Positions 23,130 to 32,874 are shown, counted from the stretch's first letter. The stretch is DNA of 64,000 nt from Afipia sp. OHSU_II-C1 (GCF_000497575.1 NZ_APJI01000002.1:1-64000); one strand, 5' to 3'. The notes: generated from the letters alone by a model not told the origin. Numbers and translations are program-made.

Positions 23130-26100
23130 TCACCGAACTGATGCTATTCGGCCGGCTGCGAGTGTGCCCTGAGCCCGGTCTGTGAGTGGCCTCCCCTTAA
23201 TGAGCCCGTAAATCGCGGGGATTACAACCAATGTAAGGATGGTCGACGAGATCATCCCGCCTATCATTGGCACCGCGATCCGTTGCATGATCTCTGAACC
23301 CGTTCCGGTGCTCCACATGATCGGCAGCAAGCCTGCCATGATCGCAACGACCGTCATCATCTTCGGCCGCACGCGCTCCACCGCGCCTTCCATGATCGCG
23401 TCGTAAAGATCATGACGTGTCAAAGGCCGGCCCTCGGCATGGCGTTGTGCCTTGATCTCCTCGAACGCTTGATTGAGATAGATCAGCATCACGACACCGG
23501 TCTCAGCCGCGACGCCGGCCAGTGCGATGAAGCCGACGACGACCGCCACCGACAGGTTATATCCAAGCCACCACATCAGCCACAGGCCGCCCACCAGGGC
23601 GAATGGCAGCGATAGCATGACAATCATCGTCTCGGTCAAGGACCGAAAGTTGAGATAGAGCAGGAGGAAAATGATCAGCAGCGTTACCGGCACCACAATC
23701 TTCAGCCGTGCTGTCGCGCGCTCCAGATATTCGTACTGCCCGCTCCAGAGGACGTAGGCCCCCGGCGGAAACCGAATGCTGGCCTTCACCGCATTCTGGG
23801 CGTCGGCCACATAGCCGCCGAGATCGCGGTCGCGGATATCCACATAGATGTAAACCGCCAGTTGTCCGTTCTCGGTGCGGATTGAGGTCGGGCCGCGCGA
23901 CGGGGTGACCTTAGCGACCTCGGCGAGCGGCACGGCACCGCCATTCGGCATCGGCACGAGGACATCGCGGGCAATCGCCTGCGGATCGCTGCGCAGCTCT
24001 CGCGGATAGCGCATATTAACGCTGAATCGCTGGCGGCCCTCAACGGTCGTCGTCACCGTCTGGCCGCCAAGTGCCGTCGCAATGACGTCCTGCACGTCCT
24101 GGATCATGATTCCGTAGCGTGCCAACGCGGCTCGATTAGGCATGATGTCGAGATAGTAGCCGCCAATCCCGCGCTCGGCGTAGGCTGACGAGGTACCGGG
24201 GACAGCTTTCAGAACCTGCTCGATCTGCTTGGCCAATTTGTCGATCTCGACAAGGTCCGTGCCGATGACCTTCACGCCAATTGGCGTGCGGATGCCGGTC
24301 GAAAGCATGTCGATGCGCGCCTTGATCGGCATGGTCCATGCATTCGAGACGCCGGGAAACTGCAAAGCGCGGTCCATCTCGGCGGTCAGACTTTCGAGCG
24401 TGACGCCCGGCCGCCACTCCTCCTTCGGCTTCAGGTTGATCACCGTCTCGAACATCTCGGTCGGCGCCGGGTCCGTTGCCGTCGACGCCCGACCCGCTTT
24501 GCCGTAGACCGAAGCGACTTCCGGAAATGTTCGGATGATCCTGTCCTGCATCTGCATCAGCTCGCCGGCCTTCGTCACTGAAATACCGGGCAGCGTGGTC
24601 GGCATGTAAAGCAGCGTGCCCTCATTCAGATTCGGCATGAACTCGGTGCCAAGCTGCCGGGCAGGCCAGATGGTCACTGCAAGAACCGCGAGCGAGACGA
24701 CGATCACTAGTGTTTTGGCGCGCATTACCCCTTTTATGATGGGCCGGTAAATCCAGATCAGGAACCGATTAATCGGGTTCCGGTACTCGGCAATGATTCT
24801 GCCGCGGACGCAGATCACCATGAGAGCCGGCACCAGCGTAATCGACAAGAGAGCCGCCGCCGCCATCGCAAATGTCTTGGTGAAAGCCAACGGGCTGAAC
24901 AACCGCCCCTCCTGCGATTCCAGCGTGAAGATCGGCATGAATGACACCGTGATGATCAGCAGGCTGAAAAACAGCGCCGGCCCGACCTGGGAAGCGGAGG
25001 CGATCAGGATATCGAGTCGCGAGCGACCGGGTTCGGCTCGTTCCAGATGCTTGTGCGCGTTCTCGATCATGACGATCGCCGCATCGACCATGGCGCCGAT
25101 CGCAATCGCGATGCCGCCCAGGCTCATGATGTTCGAGCCAATCCCGAGCAGCTTCATCGCGCCAAACGCCATCAAAACGCCGACGGGCAGCATCAGGATC
25201 GCGACCAGCGCACTGCGAAAATGGAGCAGGAAGACGATGCAGACCAACGCGACGACGGCGCTTTCCTCGAACAGCGTGCGTTTGAGGGTCTCAATGGCTG
25301 CATTGATCAGATTCGAGCGATCATAGACTGGAACGATCTCAACGGATTTTGGCAGGCTGCTTGCAATATCGGCAAAGCGCTTCTTGACGTTCTGGATCAC
25401 GTCGAGAGCATTGACGCCGAAACGCTGTAGAATGATGCCACTCGCTACCTCGCCCTCGCCGTTGAGCTCGGTGATGCCGCGGCGTTCGTCCGGACCAAGC
25501 TCAACGCGCGCCACATCGCGCAGCAACACAGGCGTTCCATTGTTGATCTTGAGGACGATATCTCCAAGATCGTTGATGTTCTTGAGATAGCCTCTGCCGC
25601 GGACGACATATTCGAACTCCGAGAGTTCGACGGTACGGCCGCCGACATCGGCATTGCTGGCACGGATCGCTTCGCGCATCTTCTGCATCGTGATGCCGAG
25701 ATCGCGCATCCGTTGAGGATCGAGGATCACGTTGTATTGGCGGACAAAGCCGCCGACGCTGGCGACTTCGGCCACACCTTCTGCCTTGGCTAGCGCAAAT
25801 CGCAGGTTCCAGTCCTGAAGAGCACGCGTCTCCGATAGATTGAGCTCCTTCGACATCACCGCATATTGGTAGACCCACCCCACGCCAGTGGCATCAGGCC
25901 CGATCGTCGGCGTGACCCCGGACGGCAGTCGCGACGTTGCAGCATTGAGGAACTCCAGCACCCGCGAACGCGCCCAATAGATATCGGTGCCGTCTTCGAA
26001 AATGACGTAGACGAAAGAAACGCCAAAGAACGAGAATCCGCGCACCACTTTCGAGCGCGGCACGGTGAGCATCGCAGTGCTCAATGGATAGGTGACCTGA

Positions 26101-26288
26101 TCCTCGATCACCTGAGGCGCTTGCCCGGGATATTCCGTATAGATGATCACCTGCGTGTCGGAGAGGTCCGGGATGGCGTCGAGCGGCAGATGGACGAGCG
26201 CGTAGAGACCCGCCGCCGCTGCGAATCCGGCGCCGAACAACACAAGCAGGAGATTGCGGGCCGACCACTCGATGAGGCGGGCGATCAT
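23130..26288 (-). CDS. cusA: CusA-type Cu(I)/Ag(I) RND efflux pump
   Basis: A 1052-residue heavy-metal RND transporter with the full length of the family. It has a first transmembrane helix after MIARLIEWSARN, proton-relay helices around GGIAIAIGAMVDAAIVMIEN and a second half near LRPKMM. The periplasmic metal-site segment WTMPIKARIDMLSTGIRTPIG contains the methionine equivalent to CusA M672; TEFMPNLNEGTLLYMPTTLPG supplies another family block. This favours monovalent copper/silver over zinc/cobalt. The start overlaps the cusB stop (ATGA). No outer-membrane cusC is present here. Confidence 0.92.
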   Translation of the reverse strand: MIARLIEWSARNLLLVLFGAGFAAAAGLYALVHLPLDAIPDLSDTQVIIYTEYPGQAPQVIEDQVTYPLSTAMLTVPRSKVVRGFSFFGVSFVYVIFEDGTDIYWARSRVLEFLNAATSRLPSGVTPTIGPDATGVGWVYQYAVMSKELNLSETRALQDWNLRFALAKAEGVAEVASVGGFVRQYNVILDPQRMRDLGITMQKMREAIRASNADVGGRTVELSEFEYVVRGRGYLKNINDLGDIVLKINNGTPVLLRDVARVELGPDERRGITELNGEGEVASGIILQRFGVNALDVIQNVKKRFADIASSLPKSVEIVPVYDRSNLINAAIETLKRTLFEESAVVALVCIVFLLHFRSALVAILMLPVGVLMAFGAMKLLGIGSNIMSLGGIAIAIGAMVDAAIVMIENAHKHLERAEPGRSRLDILIASASQVGPALFFSLLIITVSFMPIFTLESQEGRLFSPLAFTKTFAMAAAALLSITLVPALMVICVRGRIIAEYRNPINRFLIWIYRPIIKGVMRAKTLVIVVSLAVLAVTIWPARQLGTEFMPNLNEGTLLYMPTTLPGISVTKAGELMQMQDRIIRTFPEVASVYGKAGRASTATDPAPTEMFETVINLKPKEEWRPGVTLESLTAEMDRALQFPGVSNAWTMPIKARIDMLSTGIRTPIGVKVIGTDLVEIDKLAKQIEQVLKAVPGTSSAYAERGIGGYYLDIMPNRAALARYGIMIQDVQDVIATALGGQTVTTTVEGRQRFSVNMRYPRELRSDPQAIARDVLVPMPNGGAVPLAEVAKVTPSRGPTSIRTENGQLAVYIYVDIRDRDLGGYVADAQNAVKASIRFPPGAYVLWSGQYEYLERATARLKIVVPVTLLIIFLLLYLNFRSLTETMIVMLSLPFALVGGLWLMWWLGYNLSVAVVVGFIALAGVAAETGVVMLIYLNQAFEEIKAQRHAEGRPLTRHDLYDAIMEGAVERVRPKMMTVVAIMAGLLPIMWSTGTGSEIMQRIAVPMIGGMISSTILTLVVIPAIYGLIKGRPLTDRAQGTLAAGRIASVR

Positions 26289-27697
26289 GGCTGCGTTCCT
26301 CCATCGGCGAAGCCTTTGAGCGCTGCCTTGAGGTTGCTTTCCGCGTCGATCAGGAACGTGGCGGCGACGACGACCGCCTCTCCTTCGGTGACGCCTTCGC
26401 GCACCTCGACGTAGCCGTCCCCGCGATGACCGAGCTTCACGTCGCGCGGCTCGAACCGGCCCTGTCCCTTGTCGACGAACACCGCCTGCCTTGTGCCTGT
26501 ATCAAGAACGGCGCTCTCGGGAACCGCAAGCACGGGGTCGGGTTGGCCCGTGTTGATCTCGGCGTCCACGTACATATCGGGAAGCAGTGCGCCATCCGGA
26601 TTGGACAGCTCGATCCGCACCCGCGCCGTGCGGGTCTCGCGGTTCACCTGCGGATAGATCACGCCGATCTTGCCGGTAAACTGCCGGCCGGGAAAGCTGC
26701 GTGCTCTCACGGCCACCGGTTGTCCTACAACAACGGTACCGAGATCGCGCTCCGCAATATCGACCAGCGCCCAAAGCATCGAGGTGTCGGCAACACGGAA
26801 CAGGACATCTCCAGGCTGCGCGCGCATGCCTTCGATCGCATTCCGCTCCAGCACGATACCGTCGCGCGGCGCCGACCATTCCACTGCAACCGGGACGGCA
26901 CGGCTTCTCTCCATGGCCGCGATCACGGTATCCGGAACGTCGAGGTTTTCCAGCCGACGCCGCGAACCGCGCCCGGACACTTCATCGCCACTAGTGATCT
27001 TCGATTTCATCACCGCAACGTAGTCGGCCGCGGCACTTGAAATCGCAGGACTGTAGATTTCTAGCAGCGGCTGGCCTCTGCTAACCCGCGTGCCGGTCGT
27101 GACGTTGGCGACCTTTTGCACCCAGCTTTCCGACCTCATCGAGACGACCGAGATACGCCGCTCATCGAGCTGGATCGTGCCCGGTGCGCGAATTACCGTG
27201 CGGATGACGCGCAAAGCTGCCGGTTCCGATTTCACGCCAGTGCGCTGGATTTTTCCCCGCGACAGCTTGATCGAGCCATCGTCGCTGTCATCGCCTTCAT
27301 AGACAGGGATGTAATCCATTCCCATCGAATCCTTCTTCGGAACGGGCGACATATCAGGGAGCCCCATCGGGTTGCGGTAATATTTGATCCTTCGATCCAT
27401 TGGCGCCGCGACTGCTTCCGGAGCAGATGCCTCATCGAAGCTGATGTCCGCGCTGGCCGGTACGCCGCGATAGTCGCGCCCGTCCGGTGTCTTCCTCGGC
27501 GTCAGTGAATAGAACGGCTTGCCATCCGGGTCCCGATAGTAGATCGGCTCGCCATTCGTCTGAGCCGCCGCGGGCATAATCGTCGCGGTGCGCGACACCT
27601 CGATGGACCGCAGGTCGGTGCGGCCAGCAACGAAGCCGCCAGCCGCCGCCGCGATCAACGCGGCAGCGGCGATGCTTGCCAAAATGACGCGGCTCAT
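26285..27697 (-). CDS. cusB: CusB-type periplasmic adaptor with two heavy-metal-binding motifs
   Basis: A 470-residue membrane fusion protein. An N-terminal signal anchor (ILASIAAAALIAAAAGG) is followed by two heavy-metal-binding (HMBD-like) segments: YYRDPDGKPFYSLTPRKTPDG at about 54-74 and YYRNPMGLPDMSPVPKKDSMG at about 110-130, then MDYIPVY. The hairpin and lipoyl half-motifs follow (VQKVANVTTGTRVSRGQPLLEIYSP, later DGIVLERNAIEGMRAQPG), and the beta-barrel/membrane-proximal domain ends the protein. It links CusA to an outer-membrane channel and hands copper to the pump. The ATGA overlaps at both ends show an operon with cusA and the YtkA-like gene. Confidence 0.9.
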   Translation of the reverse strand: MSRVILASIAAAALIAAAAGGFVAGRTDLRSIEVSRTATIMPAAAQTNGEPIYYRDPDGKPFYSLTPRKTPDGRDYRGVPASADISFDEASAPEAVAAPMDRRIKYYRNPMGLPDMSPVPKKDSMGMDYIPVYEGDDSDDGSIKLSRGKIQRTGVKSEPAALRVIRTVIRAPGTIQLDERRISVVSMRSESWVQKVANVTTGTRVSRGQPLLEIYSPAISSAAADYVAVMKSKITSGDEVSGRGSRRRLENLDVPDTVIAAMERSRAVPVAVEWSAPRDGIVLERNAIEGMRAQPGDVLFRVADTSMLWALVDIAERDLGTVVVGQPVAVRARSFPGRQFTGKIGVIYPQVNRETRTARVRIELSNPDGALLPDMYVDAEINTGQPDPVLAVPESAVLDTGTRQAVFVDKGQGRFEPRDVKLGHRGDGYVEVREGVTEGEAVVVAATFLIDAESNLKAALKGFADGGTQP

Positions 27698-28101
27698 CTT
27701 TCCGCCGTGACGACGAGCTTGCTTTCAACCGTGCCGGTTTCGCCTTGCACTTTCGCGCCCAGTGAAAGCTGCCAGCGGCCCGCCATGCTGACTATCGCCT
27801 TGAAGCGATAGGTGCCCGGCTCCGTGCCCGGTACGGGCGCGACCTTGGTGGCCATTTCCTGCATCCCGTCCGGCGCCATGTCGAGACGGGTTGCGAAGAT
27901 GACTGCGTCAGGCACGACCTTGCCCGTGGTCTTGTTGACAAGCCGAACAGTGATAATCCGGTCAGGGCCAGCTTTGATCGTCTGATCGACGAGCTGAAAT
28001 TCATAATCCTTGATGTCGGCGCGCGCGACAGTGACCGCACCGGTCGTGGCAACACAGATGAACGCCGCCGCTAAGGCGCGCGAATAGTTCAGCGTTTTCA
28101 T
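27694..28101 (-). CDS. YtkA/FixH-like exported protein of the cus operon
   Basis: A 135-residue protein starting at the ATG at 28101; the longer frame upstream includes hairpin sequence and is unlikely. Its signal peptide is RALAAAFICVATTGAVTVARA. The mature immunoglobulin-like domain has VRLVNKTTGKVVPDAVIFATR, MAPDGMQEM and PGTYRFKAIVSMAGRWQLSLG, as in YtkA-like and FixH domains, which often accompany copper efflux genes and contain methionine-rich metal sites. It overlaps cusB by ATGA and is probably a periplasmic copper-handling subunit. Confidence 0.8.
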   Translation of the reverse strand: MKTLNYSRALAAAFICVATTGAVTVARADIKDYEFQLVDQTIKAGPDRIITVRLVNKTTGKVVPDAVIFATRLDMAPDGMQEMATKVAPVPGTEPGTYRFKAIVSMAGRWQLSLGAKVQGETGTVESKLVVTAER

Positions 28102-28151
28102 TTTTAGAGTCCTCAATGTCCCAGGTCTGCCGCAAGGCGGCATGCGTCTAT

Positions 28152-28196
28152 CCGCACGGCGTGAGCCGTGCGGCAGCGAACGGCGTGGCAACGCCG
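28152..28196. promoter_or_regulatory. Two tandem hairpins between the Cys-rich gene and the YtkA-like gene
   Basis: CCGCACGGC-GTGA-GCCGTGCGG (28152-28173) is a perfect 9-bp stem with a tetraloop. CGGCGT-GGCA-ACGCCG (28181-28196) is a second one. They lie in the cus transcript before the YtkA-like start and could attenuate or protect the downstream message. Confidence 0.5.
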
Positions 28197-28197
28197 A

Positions 28198-28536
28198 TCA
28201 GACCAACATTCGAGGAGGATGTTCGGGAGGAGCGCTACCCAAGCTCTCGGCGATTGTGTCGACGACAGCAAAAAACAGTTCGCGCGTTGGGAGCTGCACT
28301 ACGATTGCGCTTGCGGACGGTTGCGCCTGGGCGTTCTTTAGCATGCATATCGCAACAAGCGGACAGTCCGAACAATCATTCTTGTTCTGCTCATCTGGAC
28401 AGCAGGGCATTTCGGCGGACATATCGGTCATCGAGACGGCGGACAGCCTTTTGGCTGCTGCTGGCGTCGCCAGCGGCGCAACTACCAGCCCTACGATACG
28501 AAAATCGCGAGCAACCGACCGAAAAATAGACGACAA
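28198..28536 (-). CDS. Small cysteine-rich protein leading the cus operon
   Basis: A 112-residue protein. An N-terminal hydrophobic stretch (RIVGLVVAPLATPAAA) may be a membrane or signal segment. The middle carries cysteines in the pattern MPCCPDEQNKNDCSDCPLVAICM, and a second hydrophobic part lies near SAIVVQLPT. I do not know a function; such small CCP...C..C proteins recur upstream of cus-type efflux genes. Metal binding or sensing at the membrane is a reasonable guess. It is the first gene of the minus-strand cus operon. Confidence 0.6.
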   Translation of the reverse strand: MSSIFRSVARDFRIVGLVVAPLATPAAAKRLSAVSMTDMSAEMPCCPDEQNKNDCSDCPLVAICMLKNAQAQPSASAIVVQLPTRELFFAVVDTIAESLGSAPPEHPPRMLV

Positions 28537-28889
28537 TTCATAGGCTAAACCTTATCCGGACTTGCGACCTCTGAAAAGACCCACGACCTCACAATCTCGC
28601 CAGCCGATGTCTTTCTTGTGTTCGGTCTAGAAACCATTAATTAGTCGCGAGCGCGTGGGGGCAGCCCGCCGCCCGACAGTGGGACACTGGGCACGAACCT
28701 TGACTGAGCAACCAGCTGGTTTTTCGAGGGGACAGATGTGCGAACCGCTGGTTGGTGGAAGGCTCTGCGGACAAATCCTGCGGATGTCCTTGCAAGAATC
28801 GGCGTGAAACCAAGCATGGGAATTTATTGATCTTTGCTCTGGCGATTGATAGTTCACGCAACAAATCGCGAAAGTCGCCCGCCGTGTCG
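28537..28889. other. Promoter region of the cus operon, no gene
   Basis: No coding region recognised. The stretch next to 28537 should contain the cus operon promoter on the minus strand, but I cannot pick a clear -35/-10 pair or a CueR-like dyad. Confidence 0.35.
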
Positions 28890-29036
28890 TCGCATTGATA
28901 TTGACTCAGCGCTGCTGCAAGTCGCCCGTCTCCGGTTGGCAGAAGGAGGTTTGACGAACTGTGATTTTATCGCGGGCGATGCATATGAGCTGGCGACGCT
29001 TGTCCATTCACCGAACGACACGGTTTTCTTCGCCAA
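28890..29036 (+). pseudogene. Fragment of a class I SAM-dependent methyltransferase gene
   Basis: The frame reads RIDIDSALLQVARLRLAEGG then LTNCDFIAGDAYELATL and PNDTVFFANA, which matches the SAM-binding core of class I methyltransferases (acidic motif after strand 2, then GDA.D). The glycine-rich motif I upstream and everything downstream are missing, so it is an internal relic about 50 codons long. Confidence 0.5.
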
Positions 29037-29190
29037 CGCCAGGCTCTGGCTTAGCGCCTGTCAGGGTGACGAGGACCAGACGGTCCGACATCACCGACTT
29101 GTGACTGATTTTTGCTAGTCAAATTATAGTGCCCGCGACGACTATCCTGTCACAAGCGTTTGGTCGGTAACGCGAAGAAGGAGTGCATAC

Positions 29191-29634
29191 ATGCGCCTTG
29201 TGATCGCAATGGTGATGGCTCTCGCCCTATTGCTGCCAGCAAGGGCGGACGAATTGGCCATCAGGCCGAGCAAACACCCGGTCAAAGAGACGCTCGACCG
29301 GCTGACCGCCGCGCTTAAGGACAAGGGTATTGCGCCTATCGCCCGGGTCGACCACGCCGCGGCAGCGAAGGCCGCCGGGCTTGAACTCAAGCCCGCCGAG
29401 GTCCTGCTGTTTGGCAATCCCAGGCTCGGCACGCCGCTGATGCAGGCCAACCGCCACATTGCAATCGACTTGCCGATGAAGGTGCTCGCGTGGGAGGACG
29501 ACGCCGGCAAGGTGTGGATCGCCTACACGACGCCGGAGACACTCAAGGCGCGTTACAGGATCGATGACAAGGATGACGTCCTGAAGACCATGGCGGACGC
29601 GCTTGAGGCATTCACGAGCGCGGCCGCGAACTGA
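29191..29634 (+). CDS. DUF302-family exported protein
   Basis: A 147-residue protein with a signal peptide (VIAMVMALALLLPARA) and a DUF302 domain. Features are SKHPVKETLDRLTAALKDKG, IARVDHAAAAKAAGLELKPAEVLLFGNPR, GTPLMQANRHIAIDLPMKVL and WEDDAGKVWIAYTTPE. GAAGGAG lies upstream of the ATG. DUF302 proteins are periplasmic or cytosolic with unknown function, frequently near metal and redox stress genes. It is a single gene. Confidence 0.85.
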   Translation: MRLVIAMVMALALLLPARADELAIRPSKHPVKETLDRLTAALKDKGIAPIARVDHAAAAKAAGLELKPAEVLLFGNPRLGTPLMQANRHIAIDLPMKVLAWEDDAGKVWIAYTTPETLKARYRIDDKDDVLKTMADALEAFTSAAAN

Positions 29635-30289
29635 GCGCCGCACGCGATTACTGAAGAAGCGGACGATGCTGCTTGGGTAGGTCGCAGATTATCCGGATGG
29701 CTGGAAAGGTTCAGATCGGCACAAGCAGTGGTCCTTGCGTTTCATGGCACCGCCTTGGCCGTACGACCGCGTGAGGCTTCGCGGATCTTAAGTAGAACTC
29801 TCGTGACTATGCACCTGCAGTGTGGCGCGGCGAAGTCGCCGCTACCACAGCCGACGGGCGAGCAATCGGAAAGCAACGGCTGTCTTTCAAATGCGTGCGC
29901 GGATAGCGGCTGAAATCGATTCAGCCAATGTATTCCCGTATGGGCTTTGGCCGGAGATGGGTGCGCTTGGTCTTCATGGCATTTGCGGCGGCCGCTCGTA
30001 AGACAGGCGTAAGACACGTCGCTGCTGCAAGTCCGAAAGCCCAGATTGTTCGGAAATTGTAAGCCGTTCGCTAAAAAAACGCGGTTTGGCGCGCAGACCA
30101 CATTACATATCGTCGCTTACACAAAAAGGCGGCCAAAATGCTGCTTAAAAAATCAAACTCGGAAGAAAATTGTACTTCGTAACGAGTATGCCGGCAGCCT
30201 CACGCGGACCGGCGTCAGACGTGGAGCAGATCAACCGCGGGCGAGATGTTCTACAGTCGTGCTGAATACCATTCCCGGCGAGATCATAA
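29635..30289. other. Gene-free junction between stress region and mobile element
   Basis: I see no convincing gene, tRNA or inverted-repeat end. This is where chromosomal-type genes give way to the conjugative element, so one would look here for an attachment site or the scar of a deletion of trb genes. I could not find an obvious direct repeat by eye. Confidence 0.4.
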
Positions 30290-30712
30290 CTAGCTCGAGG
30301 TAGATGTGTGACGATTCTCGCCGATCTCCCGGCTGAATTTAGGCCCTTTGGAAAGGCGCCGACCGAGCGCCTCCAGGAAGCTGTCGTACCGCTCGGCGGC
30401 CTTGGCGCGCGTAGCTGCCTGCGATGCGTCCGGCAGTTGCGGCGTGGAGGCGAGCCAAAAGCGGATGAACAGAGCTATGGTTTCAATCGCTATGCTTGTA
30501 TCGCGTTCGAGCCGTTGCATGCCGCGATCAATGCCGTCGAGGCGCTTGGCTATGGTGGCTTCACGACGCTCATCGGCGTCTGGAGACAGGAAAGACGCAA
30601 CCGCGGCCTCTGCAATCAGGGAACGGGACTGGTCACGCCGCGCGGCATAGTCGGAAAGGGAATTCATGAGGTCCGGCTCAAGGTAGACGGAGAGACGAAC
30701 TTTCTTCTCCAC
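30290..30712 (-). CDS. CopG-family ribbon-helix-helix protein next to traG
   Basis: A 140-residue protein. I chose the GTG at 30712, one base after the traG stop, because the N-terminal KKVRLSVYLEPDLMNSLSDYAARRDQS matches a CopG-type strand-helix-helix. The rest is helical with a hydrophobic segment (SIAIETIALFIRFWLAS). In related elements this gene sits between traG and trbB. Here nothing follows. It may regulate transfer genes or form part of the relaxosome. Confidence 0.75.
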   Translation of the reverse strand: MEKKVRLSVYLEPDLMNSLSDYAARRDQSRSLIAEAAVASFLSPDADERREATIAKRLDGIDRGMQRLERDTSIAIETIALFIRFWLASTPQLPDASQAATRAKAAERYDSFLEALGRRLSKGPKFSREIGENRHTSTSS

Positions 30713-30713
30713 C

Positions 30714-32738
30714 TTACAGCTCCATGCCGTCGCCCGGGTCGAGGGCAACCTGCCGCGCGACATTCCGGGCGTTGCGGGCGAGCGCCAGGATGGCATCGTC
30801 GTCACGCTCGTTTATGTCAGGATCGAACTCATTAATGGTTGGCTTCATGGATTCCGGCGCAATGTCCTTGTGCCGTTCGAGGCCGGGCTCGCGACGCAGG
30901 CCGGCATTGGCTGGATCGTTTTCCGCCTTGCTATCCTCGTGAGTGATGTTGGCGAGCACTGCGGTCCCAATACCCTGACCGTCATCCGCGACGGGCGCTG
31001 GCGGCTGGACGGGCGCGAGTGCGGACCAATCGTCGAGCTTGGGATTGCTTCCTCCTTCCGGGTGTTTCGGCGCCGGCAGGATGCGTTCCGCGAGCCGCCG
31101 GTCCTCGAAGTAGCGAGCTTTTTTGGCGCGGATCGGCGGAACTCCGGCGACCATGACGATCTCGTCGTCGGGAGGAAGTTGCATGACCTCGCCGGGCGTC
31201 ATCAGCGGCCGCGCCGTCTCCGAGCGCGACACCATCAGATGGCCCAGCCAAGGAGAGAGCCGGTGGCCGGCGTAGTTCTTCATCGCCCGCATCTCAGTCG
31301 CCGTTCCGAGCGCGTCGGACACACGCTTGGCGGTGCGCTCGTCATTGGTCGCGAAGCTGACGCGCACATGGCAATTGTCCAGGATCGAGTTGTTGGCGCC
31401 ATAGGCTTTCTCGATCTGATTCAGAGACTGCGCGATGAGGAAGGATTTCAGGCCGTAGCCTGCCATGAAGGCCAAAGCTGATTCAAAGAAGTCGAGGCGA
31501 CCCAGCGCCGGGAATTCGTCTAGCATCAAGAGCACGCGGTGACGGCGGTGCGTCGCGTTCAGGTCCTCGGTGAGACGCCGGCCGATCTGGTTGAGGATGA
31601 GGCGGATCAGCGGCTTGGTACGGCTGATGTCGGACGGCGGCACGACAAGATAGAGTGTCGTCGGCTTCTCTTCTCCGGCAATGTCGGCGATGCGCCAGTC
31701 ACAGCGCCGCGTCACCTGCGTCACGACGGGATCGCGGTATAATCCCAAGAACGACATGGCAGTGGAGAGCACACCGGAGCGCTCGTTCTCTGATTTGTTG
31801 AGCAACTCTCGGGCGGCCGAGGCGACAACGGGATGCGGCCCCTTCTTGCCGAGATGCGGCGTCGTCATCATCGCGACCAGCGTCGTCTCGATCGGACGCC
31901 GGGGATCGGAGAGGAACGACGCGACGCCGCCGAGTGTCTTATCTGGTTCGGCATAGAGAACATGCAGGATCGTGCCGACCAGCAGCGAATGGCTGGTCTT
32001 CTCCCAGTGATTGCGCCGCTCCAGAGAGCCTTCCGGGTCGACCAGCACGTCGGCGACATTCTGCACGTCGCGGACCTCCCATTCGCCGCGGCGAACCTCG
32101 AGTAGCGGGTTATAGGCAGCGCTCTCGGCGTTGGTCGGATCGAACAGCAGGACGCGGCCGAAGCGCGCCCGCAGGCCCGCAGTCAGGCCCCAGTTCTCGC
32201 CCTTGATGTCGTGGACGATGCAACTGCCCGGCCAGGTCAGGAGCGACGGCACCACGAGGCCGACGCCCTTACCGCTGCGGGTCGGGGCGAAACACAGCAC
32301 ATGCTCCGGTCCGTCGTGACGCAGGTATGCGTCGCCGAGCCTGCCGAGCACGACTCCATCCGGCCCGAGCAGACCGGCCGCCTTGACCTCGCCGGCGTTC
32401 GCCCAGCGCGCCGAGCCATAGGTCTCGGCATGCGCGGCTTCGCGGGCGCGCCAGACCGACATGCCGATGGCCACAGCGATGGAGACGAAACCGCCAGAGA
32501 CGGCGATCAGCGCGCCCTCCAAAAAGATGTGGGGTGCGTACGCGTCATAGAAGTACCACCACCAGAAGAAGGCAGGCGGCGGATAGACCATCAGCCCCGC
32601 GAGATCTAACCACGGCGTTCCAAGCTGCGGCTGAAACCCGAGCCGCCACGCCGTCCACTGCGTCGCACCCCAGGTGGTGGCGAGAACGATGGCGAAGACG
32701 GTGAGAATCTGGCCCCAGAGAATCTTGGTCGCGGTCAC
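30714..32738 (-). CDS. traG: TraG/VirD4 conjugative coupling protein
   Basis: A 674-residue type IV coupling ATPase. Two N-terminal transmembrane segments lie at about 9-30 and 70-95. Walker A is FAPTRSGKGVGLV (150-162), the VHDIKGENW motif follows, and Walker B is VLLMLDEFPALGR. ILDNCHVRVSFATNDERTAKRVSDALG near residue 470 is typical. It recruits the relaxase-DNA complex to the transfer channel at the inner membrane. Its length is that of the family. It overlaps closely with copG, and the relaxase gene lies upstream. Confidence 0.93.
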   Translation of the reverse strand: MTATKILWGQILTVFAIVLATTWGATQWTAWRLGFQPQLGTPWLDLAGLMVYPPPAFFWWWYFYDAYAPHIFLEGALIAVSGGFVSIAVAIGMSVWRAREAAHAETYGSARWANAGEVKAAGLLGPDGVVLGRLGDAYLRHDGPEHVLCFAPTRSGKGVGLVVPSLLTWPGSCIVHDIKGENWGLTAGLRARFGRVLLFDPTNAESAAYNPLLEVRRGEWEVRDVQNVADVLVDPEGSLERRNHWEKTSHSLLVGTILHVLYAEPDKTLGGVASFLSDPRRPIETTLVAMMTTPHLGKKGPHPVVASAARELLNKSENERSGVLSTAMSFLGLYRDPVVTQVTRRCDWRIADIAGEEKPTTLYLVVPPSDISRTKPLIRLILNQIGRRLTEDLNATHRRHRVLLMLDEFPALGRLDFFESALAFMAGYGLKSFLIAQSLNQIEKAYGANNSILDNCHVRVSFATNDERTAKRVSDALGTATEMRAMKNYAGHRLSPWLGHLMVSRSETARPLMTPGEVMQLPPDDEIVMVAGVPPIRAKKARYFEDRRLAERILPAPKHPEGGSNPKLDDWSALAPVQPPAPVADDGQGIGTAVLANITHEDSKAENDPANAGLRREPGLERHKDIAPESMKPTINEFDPDINERDDDAILALARNARNVARQVALDPGDGMEL

Positions 32739-32874
32739 GGCTCATTCCCTATTGCGAACTTAGAGCGTCAGAAAAGCGCGCGCGCGCCCGCGTTCAATGG
32801 CAATCGAAGGGCGGTCGCAAGCGAACGTAGCCAAACGAAAAAATACTGATCCTTCCGACGCAATCGTCCGATGC

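Noticed and set aside
29742-30101. Minus-strand frame at the element junction
   Set aside because: No family resemblance and no ribosome site; mixed composition.
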